A stretch of 51,655 bases of DNA from Acidimicrobiales bacterium (lineage in GTDB: Bacteria; Actinomycetota; Acidimicrobiia; Acidimicrobiales; MedAcidi-G1), in the NCBI GenBank assembly GCA_028823445.1, contig JAPKBH010000011.1, positions 1 through 51,655 on the forward strand, written 5' to 3'. This document shows positions 26,646 through 34,452 of the stretch, piece after piece. Within the stretch, counting starts at the first letter, position 1. Every line of letters begins with the position of its first letter. The notes beneath the pieces were generated by a model. It did no database searches. It was not told the origin of the DNA and saw only the letters and a program-made list of their open reading frames with translations. The position numbers and the translations under genes are program-made.

Positions 26646-27199
26646 AAAATCTTGACAGTACGGGGCTGAAGCGTTTGCACCGGGAGTGGCGGCGCCGCAC
26701 TGAAGGCGATGTGGCTTTGCTTTTAGACAGCGTGCAGACTCCTTTTAATGTTGGTTCTATTTTGCGTACGGCGGCGGCTTACCGGGTTTCGCATATTTGG
26801 TTAGCGGGCGCTACGGCGTCGCCGACCCATACCAAAACAAATCGCACGGCGTTGGGCACTGGCCGTTATTTGACGTGGACGGCATGCGAAACGGCGGCCG
26901 AGGCGTTGGTTGAAATTAAAGAAGCGGGCTACTTTTTGTTGGGTATTGAGTTGGCTGATCACGCGGTGCCGCTTCATAAGGTGAGCATGGCTGATCAGGT
27001 GTGTTTGGCTTTGGGCCACGAAGATCGTGGTTTGTCGGCTCCGGTTTTGCAGGCCTGCGATGCGGTGGCTTTTATTCCGCAATTGGGGCGGGTAGGCAGC
27101 CTTAACGTGGCTACCGCGGCGGGTATCGCTTTATACGAAACGAATCGTCGTACTTGGGCCGAAGATTCAGGAGCGGAGCGGTCCGACCTCGATACGTAG
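26642..27199 (+). CDS. TrmH/SpoU-family RNA 2'-O-methyltransferase
   Basis: This short SPOUT methyltransferase (185 residues) has motif 1 NVGSILRTAAAYRV near residue 36, motif 2 LALGHEDRGLS near 116 and motif 3 GSLNVATAAGIALYE near 149. It has no added N-terminal RNA-binding domain, so it resembles TrmH or TrmL-like tRNA methyltransferases. It is coupled to the RsmC-like gene. Its last 11 codons overlap the 3' end of the convergent priA gene by 33 bp, with no terminator between them. Confidence 0.87.
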   Translation: MKNLDSTGLKRLHREWRRRTEGDVALLLDSVQTPFNVGSILRTAAAYRVSHIWLAGATASPTHTKTNRTALGTGRYLTWTACETAAEALVEIKEAGYFLLGIELADHAVPLHKVSMADQVCLALGHEDRGLSAPVLQACDAVAFIPQLGRVGSLNVATAAGIALYETNRRTWAEDSGAERSDLDT

Positions 27200-28987
27200 C
27201 CGCCCCGGGGGGCGTTCTACTTGAGCCAACACGTCGGCAAGTTTTTCGGCGGTTTTTGCTCGTATCAGCCAGGCTCCGTCTCGGGGGCCTAAAACATCAA
27301 CTTCTTCGGGGCGGCCGAGGTTGGTTATGAATGCTTGAGCAGCGGCCCCGGAGATTTGCGCTAATGCTGAAAATGGTGGCAAGTTGAGTAGTTGACGCCG
27401 AACGGTTTCTGGTTCTACCAGCCGAGAGGGGTCGCTCAGTAGCGTTGCTTGAAGCACCTCGTGGTCGGGTAACCGGGTTTGTATAGCAAGGCGGCCTCCA
27501 TCTTGGCGGCCGCCGAGTAGCCGAGCGGCACGGATTATCAAAGCCATGGCTTGTTCGCTGGCTCGGGTGCGGGGCGCTAAGAGTTCTTGATCAAATTCCA
27601 GAAACACCACGCAGGCTGCTCGGTCGACACGATGTAACACGGCTTCGGTTCCGACTAAAAGTTTGGCTTGCTTTAAGTCGCTTTCGGGGGTGTCGGCGGT
27701 GACTTCAACTACTGGCCGGCGGGCTAATGCTTCGAGTTCTTCACGTACTCGGGTTACGCCGGCTCGGAGGTTTTTAAAGCGCACCGAGCCGCAAGATTCG
27801 CAGACTGCGGGGCGGCGCACTTGGTCTATGGGGCATATCAATACTTCTTGATCGTCTTGGGTGAGCGGCACTTGGTGGTCTTCGCAGCAAATCAAGTTGC
27901 CGCATTGGGCGCAGGCCAAAAGGCGGGAGCGCCCTTTGCGGTTTAGTACGCAGACCACGGGGTCTCCTTGTTCGCCTCGGATGAGCGGTACCAGCGCTTC
28001 GCTGAGCAGGCCCGAGCGAACCGGGTCGTCGGGTCGGCGGTCGATGAGGTCAACTTTGGGCCAGCCTTGGCGTTCTTCGGCTCGGGGCAGCATTTGTGCT
28101 TCGCCCCAAGCCAGTGCTTCCAAACTGGGGTTCGGTGAGGTCAGCACGCAGGGCACGCCGGCTCGGCGGGCTCGTTCTATGGCGAGTTCTCGTGCGTGCC
28201 AGGTGGGGTTGCGTTCTTCTTGGTGGGCTTCGTCGTGTTCGTCAATCACGACGACCGCTGCCAGGTTTGCTACGGGGGCCAGTACCGCTGAGCGGGTGCC
28301 GATAACCATGCCGCCGGCGGCCGCCCGGGCCCAGTCTCGGGGCATAAGGGCCACCGGTAAACCTGCTTGGCGTACCTCTAAGGCCAAACGTTGGGCCTGC
28401 TTGAGGGTCGGCACAATCACCAGGGTGTCGCCTCGGCGGGCTGCTGCTTTTAACAGAGGAAGCACCGAAAAGCCGGGGGGTAGCCGTAGCGAAGTACAAG
28501 GTTGTTCAAGCGCTCGGGCAGCCCAGGTGGCTTCTTTTCCGTGGGCCTCTATGTGTGCTGGAGCGGGTGGGATGCGGGTCACGTTTACCGCGGGAGAAGC
28601 AGTTTTTAACAGTGACGAGAGGCGCCCGGCCCAACGGTGGGCCGCCCAGCGGGCCAGGTCGATTATTTCTTCGCTTGGCCCTCTGCTGCTAAGTTTGGCC
28701 AGGGAGCGAAGCTTTACCCCAGGAGGTGGTTCCACGTTGTCGGCTATTACCCATCCCCCGACTCGTCGGCCGGCGAGAGGTATCCGCACGCTGCTTCCTA
28801 TTTGTAGTGCTTCACTACGGCCGTCGGCTTCCCAAGTGGAAGGCACCAGGTAGTCAAAGGCTCGATCAATGGCCGTTACGTCAGTGAGGACTCGTACCAC
28901 ACGTCCCTCTGGTTGCTCTTCAATAACCGCTGGTTCTTGCGGTAAATCAAAAGAAAGTTGACCGGGGTCCGCTTTTTTCCCGGCCAC
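27167..28987 (-). CDS. priA: PriA-like primosomal protein without Walker A
   Basis: PriA restarts stalled replication forks. This 606-residue homologue keeps the N-terminal DNA-binding domain (about 25-130), a degenerate helicase core with VVVIDEHDEAHQEE near 246 followed by WHARELAIERA, and the zinc-binding region (CAQCGNLICC near 358; later CPID and CESCGSV). No G-x-G-K-T/S loop occurs where Walker A belongs; the aligned stretch reads LPPGFSVLPLLKAAARRG. Loss of ATPase motifs is known for actinobacterial PriA, so it may load other proteins without unwinding DNA. GTG start with AGG five bases upstream. Confidence 0.88.
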   Translation of the reverse strand: MAGKKADPGQLSFDLPQEPAVIEEQPEGRVVRVLTDVTAIDRAFDYLVPSTWEADGRSEALQIGSSVRIPLAGRRVGGWVIADNVEPPPGVKLRSLAKLSSRGPSEEIIDLARWAAHRWAGRLSSLLKTASPAVNVTRIPPAPAHIEAHGKEATWAARALEQPCTSLRLPPGFSVLPLLKAAARRGDTLVIVPTLKQAQRLALEVRQAGLPVALMPRDWARAAAGGMVIGTRSAVLAPVANLAAVVVIDEHDEAHQEERNPTWHARELAIERARRAGVPCVLTSPNPSLEALAWGEAQMLPRAEERQGWPKVDLIDRRPDDPVRSGLLSEALVPLIRGEQGDPVVCVLNRKGRSRLLACAQCGNLICCEDHQVPLTQDDQEVLICPIDQVRRPAVCESCGSVRFKNLRAGVTRVREELEALARRPVVEVTADTPESDLKQAKLLVGTEAVLHRVDRAACVVFLEFDQELLAPRTRASEQAMALIIRAARLLGGRQDGGRLAIQTRLPDHEVLQATLLSDPSRLVEPETVRRQLLNLPPFSALAQISGAAAQAFITNLGRPEEVDVLGPRDGAWLIRAKTAEKLADVLAQVERPPGRLRIEVGPLRS

Positions 28988-28997
28988 GTAACCTGTC

Positions 28998-30188
28998 TCA
29001 GTTCAGGCCGAGGGCTGCCTGAACCTCTGCCACCTTATTGGTTTGTTCCCAAGGGAACTGAGGGCGCCCGAAGTGGCCGTAAGCGGCTGTTTCTTTGTAG
29101 ATCGGCCGTTTTAAATCAAGGTCTCTGATGATGGCGGCGGGGCGCAGGTCAAAAATCTCGTTCACGCAGGCGGCAATCTGATCTGGATCCACCGCTTCGG
29201 TGCCGAAGGTTTCTACGTAGATAGATACCGGGCGAGCCATACCGATGGCGTAGGCCACCTGTACTTCGCAGCGTCGTGCTGCTCCGGCGGCTACCAGGTT
29301 TTTGGCTACCCACCGGGTGGCGTAGGCCGCTGAGCGGTCAACTTTGCTGGGGTCTTTGCCGGAGAAGGCGCCACCACCGTGACGGGCCATGCCGCCGTAG
29401 GTGTCAACAATTATTTTGCGACCGGTTAACCCGGCGTCGCCTACTGGCCCGCCGATAACAAAGTTTCCGGTGGGGTTAACGAAAACCTCGTAGTCGTCGT
29501 CGGCGAATTGTTCGGGGATAACCGGTTTGATAATTTGTTCAATCAGATCGGGGCGAATCATGCTGTCTCGGTCTATGCCGGCATCGTGCTGGGTTGAGAC
29601 CAGCACGGTGGCCAAACGCACCGGGCGGTCATCTTCGTATTCGAAGGTGACTTGGGTTTTGGCGTCGGGGCGCAAGTAAGGGATGGACCCTCCTTTGCGA
29701 ACGGCAGCGTGTTTTTCGGCCATGCGGTGTGCCAACTGGATAGGTAGAGGCATCAAGACGTCGGTTTCGTCGCAGGCGTAGCCGAACATCATTCCTTGGT
29801 CGCCGGCCCCTTGGTTGTCTAAGTCGGTTTGGGTGGCACCGGTGCGGGTTTCTTCAGATTTGTCAATGCCTTGAGCGATGTCGGGCGATTGGGCGTCGAG
29901 GGTGACCATGACGCCGCAGGTTTCGCCGTCGAAGCCGAAGTCTTCACGGTCGTAACCGATTTCTTTTATGGTGTTGCGAACTAAGCGTGGGATGTCTACG
30001 TACCCGTCGCAGGTAACTTCGCCGGCTACCACTACCAACCCGGTGGTGATGAGAGTTTCGCAAGCCACTCGGCTTTCGGCGTCTTCTTGCAACATGGCGT
30101 CCAAAATGGTGTCCGAAATTTGGTCGGCCATTTTGTCGGGGTGCCCTTCGGAGACGGACTCCGAGGTGAATGTCCATTTTTTATTCAT
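28998..30188 (-). CDS. metK: S-adenosylmethionine synthetase
   Basis: MetK makes SAM from methionine and ATP, supplying the several methyltransferases in this window. The 396-residue protein has [16 protein letters not shown] near residue 10, [12 protein letters not shown] near 126 and [19 protein letters not shown] near 265, the ATP and methionine sites. GAGG precedes the ATG. The 10-base gap to coaBC leaves no room for a SAM riboswitch, so control is with the operon. Confidence 0.97.
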   Translation of the reverse strand: MNKKWTFTSESVSEGHPDKMADQISDTILDAMLQEDAESRVACETLITTGLVVVAGEVTCDGYVDIPRLVRNTIKEIGYDREDFGFDGETCGVMVTLDAQSPDIAQGIDKSEETRTGATQTDLDNQGAGDQGMMFGYACDETDVLMPLPIQLAHRMAEKHAAVRKGGSIPYLRPDAKTQVTFEYEDDRPVRLATVLVSTQHDAGIDRDSMIRPDLIEQIIKPVIPEQFADDDYEVFVNPTGNFVIGGPVGDAGLTGRKIIVDTYGGMARHGGGAFSGKDPSKVDRSAAYATRWVAKNLVAAGAARRCEVQVAYAIGMARPVSIYVETFGTEAVDPDQIAACVNEIFDLRPAAIIRDLDLKRPIYKETAAYGHFGRPQFPWEQTNKVAEVQAALGLN

Positions 30189-30198
30189 GGCGTTCCTC

Positions 30199-31422
30199 TT
30201 AGTTCTTTGAGTTTTGATGAAGGGTCTTTAGGGCCGCATCGAGTACGGCATTGGCGATTTCTGTTTTGCTGGCTAAGGGTACTTCTTCGCTGCTTCCGGT
30301 GGCACTTAAAATTACTACGGCGTTGGTGTCGTGGCCAAACCCCACTTGGTCGGCCGCCACATCGTTGGCCACCATCAGGTCAACGCCTTTGGCGGCAAGT
30401 TTTTTGGCGGCATTTTCGACGAGGTCGTTTGTTTCTGCGGCGAAGCCCACCAGCACTTGGCCGGCGGTCCGCTGGGCGCCCAAGGTAGCCAAAATGTCTA
30501 CCGTGGGTTGTAAAAGGATTTCTGTTGTTCCGGTGCTTTTTTTAATTTTTTGCTCGGCAACCGACACCGGGGTGAAGTCCGCTACGGCGGCGGCCATTAT
30601 CACTATGCTGCTTTGTGGTGCAGCCTCAAAAACGGCTGACGTCATTTGGGCGGCCGTGTCCACTGCTTGCACGGTTATTTGTGGGTGCTGGGGTGCTTGG
30701 TCGGCTTGGGTGGTTACACAAATCACTTGTGCGCCTCGGGCCACTGCTTGGGCGGCTATGGCATGCCCTTGTTTTCCAGAGGAGCGGTTCCCCAAGTAAC
30801 GCACCGGGCAAATGGGTTCGCGGGTGCCGCCGGCGGTCACTAAAATCTGTAATCCGGTTAAATCTTTTTGTGGTGCTTGTTCCCCCAGTAAACGTTCAAC
30901 GGTAGCCAAAATGTTTACCGGGTCAGCCAGTCGACCTTCGCCGCTATCGCCTCCGGCCAATCGTCCTTTTTCGGGACCCACGATTTCTACGCCACGTTGC
31001 GCTAAGACAGTTACGTTTTCTTGCACCGCTGGTTGTTCCCACATTTCGGTGTGCATGGCCGGGCAAATCACCACGGGGGCTCGGGTGGCCAACAAGGTGG
31101 CAGTCAAGAGGTCGGCCGAGCGACCCATACGGTAGTCGGCCAGCAACCGAGCGGTAGCCGGGCAAACCACAATCAGGTCTGCGTTTTGCCCCAGCAAGGT
31201 GTGCGGGATCGGGCTTTCTTCATCCCAAAGCGAGGTTTGTACTTTTTCTGAAGCTAGAGCGTCAAAGGTGGCTTTGCCAATGAAGCGTTGTGCTGCGTTG
31301 GTCAAGATGGGCGATACGTGCGCCCCGGCGTCCACCAGGCGACGACATACTTCTACCGCTTTGTAAGCGGCGATGCCCCCGGTGACCCCAAGGACGATGC
31401 GGCGACCGTCGAGTGTTCCCAT
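30199..31422 (-). CDS. coaBC: Bifunctional phosphopantothenoylcysteine decarboxylase/synthetase
   Basis: CoaBC performs two steps of coenzyme A synthesis. The N-terminal flavin decarboxylase (CoaC, about 1-190) shows [11 protein letters not shown] and CPAMHTEMW; the last is the PAMN motif with His in place of Asn, a variant also usual in mycobacteria. The CoaB synthetase part (about 191-407) has [20 protein letters not shown] and KIKKSTG with the catalytic Lys. Total 407 residues. It lies between rpoZ and metK as in many actinobacteria. Confidence 0.95.
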   Translation of the reverse strand: MGTLDGRRIVLGVTGGIAAYKAVEVCRRLVDAGAHVSPILTNAAQRFIGKATFDALASEKVQTSLWDEESPIPHTLLGQNADLIVVCPATARLLADYRMGRSADLLTATLLATRAPVVICPAMHTEMWEQPAVQENVTVLAQRGVEIVGPEKGRLAGGDSGEGRLADPVNILATVERLLGEQAPQKDLTGLQILVTAGGTREPICPVRYLGNRSSGKQGHAIAAQAVARGAQVICVTTQADQAPQHPQITVQAVDTAAQMTSAVFEAAPQSSIVIMAAAVADFTPVSVAEQKIKKSTGTTEILLQPTVDILATLGAQRTAGQVLVGFAAETNDLVENAAKKLAAKGVDLMVANDVAADQVGFGHDTNAVVILSATGSSEEVPLASKTEIANAVLDAALKTLHQNSKN

Positions 31423-31435
31423 CGGTCGCCCAGTT

Positions 31436-31792
31436 TTAGGCGCTCTGGTCGCCGTCTTGGTCGGCAGTTTCTTCGCCGTCTTCTTCGGCTGCTTCTGCTT
31501 CCATAGCGGCGATGGCCAGCAGTTCTTCTTCGCTGGGCTCTTCTTCTTCTACCACGTCTACCGAAATGATTTTGTCGGCATCCATTTCTTCAAAAGCTAT
31601 GGAGAGAGGCTTGCGGGCCGTGGAGGTGATTTGAGGAGGAATGGTAGAACCCAATCCTTCACCCAGTTGACCAAAGTAAGCGTTGATTTGGCGGGCTCGT
31701 TTTGAGCTCAGCACTACCAACTTAAATTTAGAGTCTGCTCGCTCTAAAAGCCCTTCAATTTCAGGGTTAACTAGGGTGTCGTGGCCCTTCAC
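31436..31792 (-). CDS. rpoZ: RNA polymerase omega subunit with acidic tail
   Basis: Omega helps fold and assemble the beta' subunit. The core (residues 1-78) has LVNPEIEGLLERADSKFKLV and KRARQINAYFGQLGEG, close to mycobacterial omega. A Glu/Asp/Ala-rich tail of about 40 residues follows the usual end near KPLSIAFEEMDADKI. The GTG at 31792 is preferred because GAGG lies seven bases upstream; the open frame to 31870 would add an unconserved 26 residues. Length from GTG is 118. Confidence 0.88.
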   Translation of the reverse strand: MKGHDTLVNPEIEGLLERADSKFKLVVLSSKRARQINAYFGQLGEGLGSTIPPQITSTARKPLSIAFEEMDADKIISVDVVEEEEPSEEELLAIAAMEAEAAEEDGEETADQDGDQSA

Positions 31793-31896
31793 AAGAATAC
31801 CTCGGTGTGCGTTGATGGTTTGGTGCGGTTTTGCACCATGAACGAAGGTAAACGGTACCAGAAAGGGCAATCGTTCCCTCCCTCCGCGGCCTGCTT

Positions 31897-32454
31897 CTAG
31901 CCGCGTTTTTCGTTAATCAATTCTTTAATTTCTGTCACCGTTTGCGCTAAGTTGTCATTGGTGATGAAGGAGTACCCTAAATCTTTTGCTTCTTGGGTCT
32001 CTCGTTTTCCTTCGGCAATGCGTTCTTCTGCTCGAGTAGGGTCGTCGCCCCGAGACAATAGGCGGCGGCGTTGTTCTGCTTCGCTGGGTGCTTCAACAAA
32101 AATCATGAGCGCATCGGGTTGATGGTCCAGCACTTGTCGCCCCCCGGCCACATCGATTTCCAGCAACAAATCTTGTTGAGTTTCTGGGTCAGGCACGGGG
32201 GTTCCGTAGTAGTGATCTAAAAACTTGTTCCACTCCAGAAAGCCTTGCTGGTTGCGGTGGGCCAAAAAGTCTTGTTCAGAAACGAACACGTAGGCGTCCG
32301 CTAGGTCATCTTTGCGGCGAGGCCGGGTGGTCCAAGAACGGCTGAGTGCCAGTTTTGGGTCGGCGGCGATCAGTGCGGTGGCTAACGTTCCTTTGCCTAC
32401 GCCACCTGGCCCTGAGAGAACAACCAGCAACGGAGCCTTCCCCGACTCAGCCAT
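31897..32454 (-). CDS. gmk: Guanylate kinase
   Basis: Gmk phosphorylates GMP to GDP. The 185-residue protein has the P-loop LSGPGGVGKGTLA near residue 13, the GMP-binding SRSWTTRPRR near 38 and YVFVSEQDF near 55, and the lid residues near RRRLLSRGDD. It starts six bases after the mihF stop. Its own stop codon lies within a GC-rich hairpin (31885-31905). Confidence 0.95.
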   Translation of the reverse strand: MAESGKAPLLVVLSGPGGVGKGTLATALIAADPKLALSRSWTTRPRRKDDLADAYVFVSEQDFLAHRNQQGFLEWNKFLDHYYGTPVPDPETQQDLLLEIDVAGGRQVLDHQPDALMIFVEAPSEAEQRRRLLSRGDDPTRAEERIAEGKRETQEAKDLGYSFITNDNLAQTVTEIKELINEKRG

Positions 32455-32459
32455 CGCAG

Positions 32460-32774
32460 TTAAGAAAAACGAGCAAGCAGGTCGGCTCGTTGTTGTTTGC
32501 CTAAGCCTCGTAAGCGACGGCTTTCACTGATCCCTACTTCTTCCATGGTGCGCTTTGCTTTTACTTTTCCTAATTTAGGCAAAGACTGCAGCACTGCTTT
32601 GACTTTCATTTTGGCCAAGATCGGGTCGTTGTCGGCCCGGTCGAGCAGTTCAGGAAAAGTTAGCGAACCCATTTTGAGAAGCTCTTTTATTTCGGCTCGT
32701 GCTTGGCGAGCTTCGGTGGCTTTGGCCAGAGCGGCTCGTCGTTGTTCGTCGGTTAGTTGAGGAAGTCCTGCCAT
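32460..32774 (-). CDS. mihF: Actinobacterial integration host factor (mIHF)
   Basis: mIHF is a small essential DNA-bending nucleoid protein specific to actinobacteria, unrelated to proteobacterial IHF. The 104-residue protein has the conserved basic C-terminal half with the helix-two-turns-helix DNA-binding motif (LQSLPKLGKVKAKRTMEEVG, then RLRGLGKQQR). Its place between pyrF and gmk is the usual one and supports the phylum assignment. TAAAGT lies seven bases before the ATG (32782-32787), suggesting a leaderless internal promoter. Confidence 0.95.
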   Translation of the reverse strand: MAGLPQLTDEQRRAALAKATEARQARAEIKELLKMGSLTFPELLDRADNDPILAKMKVKAVLQSLPKLGKVKAKRTMEEVGISESRRLRGLGKQQRADLLARFS

Positions 32775-32813
32775 GGCACGGACTTTAGCGTCCCAAAAGG
32801 CCAGCGAGTGAAA

Positions 32814-33539
32814 TCACCCCAAAAGGTGGCCTACTAATTCTGCGGCCGCCAAAATGGGTTCTGGGGTTGCCGTGACCCCTCGACCGATAACTAAGAGGTC
32901 GGCGCCGTTATTTAACGCGGTGCGCGGGTCGGTGACTCGTATTTGATCATGGGTTTCGGCGCCTGGTAAACGGGTACCGGGAACCACCCGGGTGAGTTGT
33001 TCAGCCCAGGGGGCGGTCAAGGGCAAGTCAGGGGCGGCGCAAATTATTCCGGCGCAGCCCGTAGCGGCGGCCAGTGCGGTGCGTTCGGTTAAGAGGTCCG
33101 GGTCGTTGAGCTCGTCGCTGGTGAGCACGGTGACCCCTAATACGCCGGGTGGTGGGCCTTCTAGCCCGGCTGATCCGGCCGCTAAACCTTCCACGGCGGC
33201 CCGGAGCATCGCTTCGCCTCCGGCGGTATGCACGGTGAGCCAGCGCACGCCGAGCGACCCCACTACTCGGGCTGCTCGCTCCACCGTGGTGGGAATGTCA
33301 TGCAATTTGAGGTCGGCAAAAACGTCCCAACCGTTGGTGACAAAACCCGCTAACACATCGGGTCCGGCGGCGGTGTAAAGTTCTAAACCAATTTTTATGG
33401 TGCCAAAAAATTCGTCAAGATCGTTGGCCATACGTCGAGCTGCTACCACGTCATCAACGTCGAGGGCCAGAGCCAAACGAGCGCGTATTTCGGCGGGTAC
33501 TTCGCCTTGGTCGAGGTCGTCGAGTATTTCTTCAGTCAT
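32814..33539 (-). CDS. pyrF: Orotidine 5'-phosphate decarboxylase
   Basis: PyrF makes UMP from OMP, the last step of the pathway. The 241-residue protein has the catalytic DLKLHDIPTTVERAA near residue 78 with the Lys/Asp dyad, typical of the short group (not the larger mycobacterial-type enzyme), and the phosphate-binding VIGRGVTATPEP near 220. It overlaps pyrD by eight bases and ends 39 bases before mihF. Confidence 0.95.
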   Translation of the reverse strand: MTEEILDDLDQGEVPAEIRARLALALDVDDVVAARRMANDLDEFFGTIKIGLELYTAAGPDVLAGFVTNGWDVFADLKLHDIPTTVERAARVVGSLGVRWLTVHTAGGEAMLRAAVEGLAAGSAGLEGPPPGVLGVTVLTSDELNDPDLLTERTALAAATGCAGIICAAPDLPLTAPWAEQLTRVVPGTRLPGAETHDQIRVTDPRTALNNGADLLVIGRGVTATPEPILAAAELVGHLLG

Positions 33540-34452
33540 GGGCTGCTCCTGTTAGTTCGCTGAGATGGTTGATGTCGTGGGCGGTACACCATTTGGTGAG
33601 TTCGTTTAAAACGTTTTGGGTGGCTCGGGGGTTGGCAAAGGTGGCGGTCCCTACTTGGATGGCGGAGGCTCCAGCTAAAAGGAACTCCACGGCGTCTTCC
33701 CCGGTGGCGATACCTCCGACGCCGATTATGGGCAGGTCGGGGTGGACGGCAAAAGTGTCGTAGACCGCTCGCACGGCGATGGGGCGTATAGCGGGGCCGG
33801 ACAACCCCCCTCGTCCTGCTCCTAATCGGGGTCGTCGAGTCTCGGGGTCGATAGCCATACCCAACAGCGTGTTGGCCACGGTGACTGCTTGGGCGCCGGC
33901 TTGGGCTGCTGCGTCGGCCACGTCGGGCAGCAGAGGGGTGTTGGGGCTGAGTTTGGCCCAGCAGGGGCGTCCCGTGGCTGCGACGGCGGCGGCCACCACG
34001 GCGCTGGTGGCTTCGGTGGAGTGAGCAAAAAGGTTGGTGCGGTCTTCTAAGTTCGGGCAAGAAGTATTCACCTCTACCGCCACCACGCTCGGAGGGGCGG
34101 CGGCCAATACTTGGGCAGCTTGGGTGAATTCTTCTACGGTGCGGCCCCAAATGCTGGCTACCACTCGGGCGCCGGTGGCTTCTAGGGCGGGAAGCTCTTG
34201 GTCGAGCCAGGCTTGCACCCCGGGGCCTTGGAGCCCCACGCTGTTGATCATGCCCGCAGCGGTGGCGTGCACTCGGGGGGCCGGGTTTCCGGCCCATGGG
34301 TTGATGTGCAGCGACTTGGTGACCACTGCGCCGAGGCTCGCTAAGTCGAGGTGGCGCGCCAGTTCGGTGCTGTGTCCGGCGGTACCCGAGGCGGTCATTA
34401 CCGGGTTGGGTAACTCCACTGAGCCAATACGGGTAGCGAGGTTTACCGTCAT
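33532..34452 (-). CDS. pyrD: Dihydroorotate dehydrogenase, class 1B type
   Basis: PyrD oxidises dihydroorotate to orotate. The 306-residue soluble protein has no membrane-binding N-terminal extension and has the class 1 active-site loop with Cys in VEVNTSCPN near residue 130; class 2 enzymes use Ser. Class 1B enzymes normally work with the iron-sulphur flavoprotein PyrK to pass electrons to NAD, but no pyrK is present in the operon. It overlaps carB and pyrF by a few bases each. Confidence 0.92.
   Translation of the reverse strand: MTVNLATRIGSVELPNPVMTASGTAGHSTELARHLDLASLGAVVTKSLHINPWAGNPAPRVHATAAGMINSVGLQGPGVQAWLDQELPALEATGARVVASIWGRTVEEFTQAAQVLAAAPPSVVAVEVNTSCPNLEDRTNLFAHSTEATSAVVAAAVAATGRPCWAKLSPNTPLLPDVADAAAQAGAQAVTVANTLLGMAIDPETRRPRLGAGRGGLSGPAIRPIAVRAVYDTFAVHPDLPIIGVGGIATGEDAVEFLLAGASAIQVGTATFANPRATQNVLNELTKWCTAHDINHLSELTGAAHD

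Noticed and set aside
30189-30198. SAM riboswitch before metK
   Set aside because: The gap to coaBC is 10 bases; there is no space for an aptamer.
33536-34297. 253-codon Arg/Pro/Ser-rich open frame on the minus strand
   Set aside because: It is a shifted frame of pyrD; the composition is that of a GC-rich shadow and pyrD is unmistakable.
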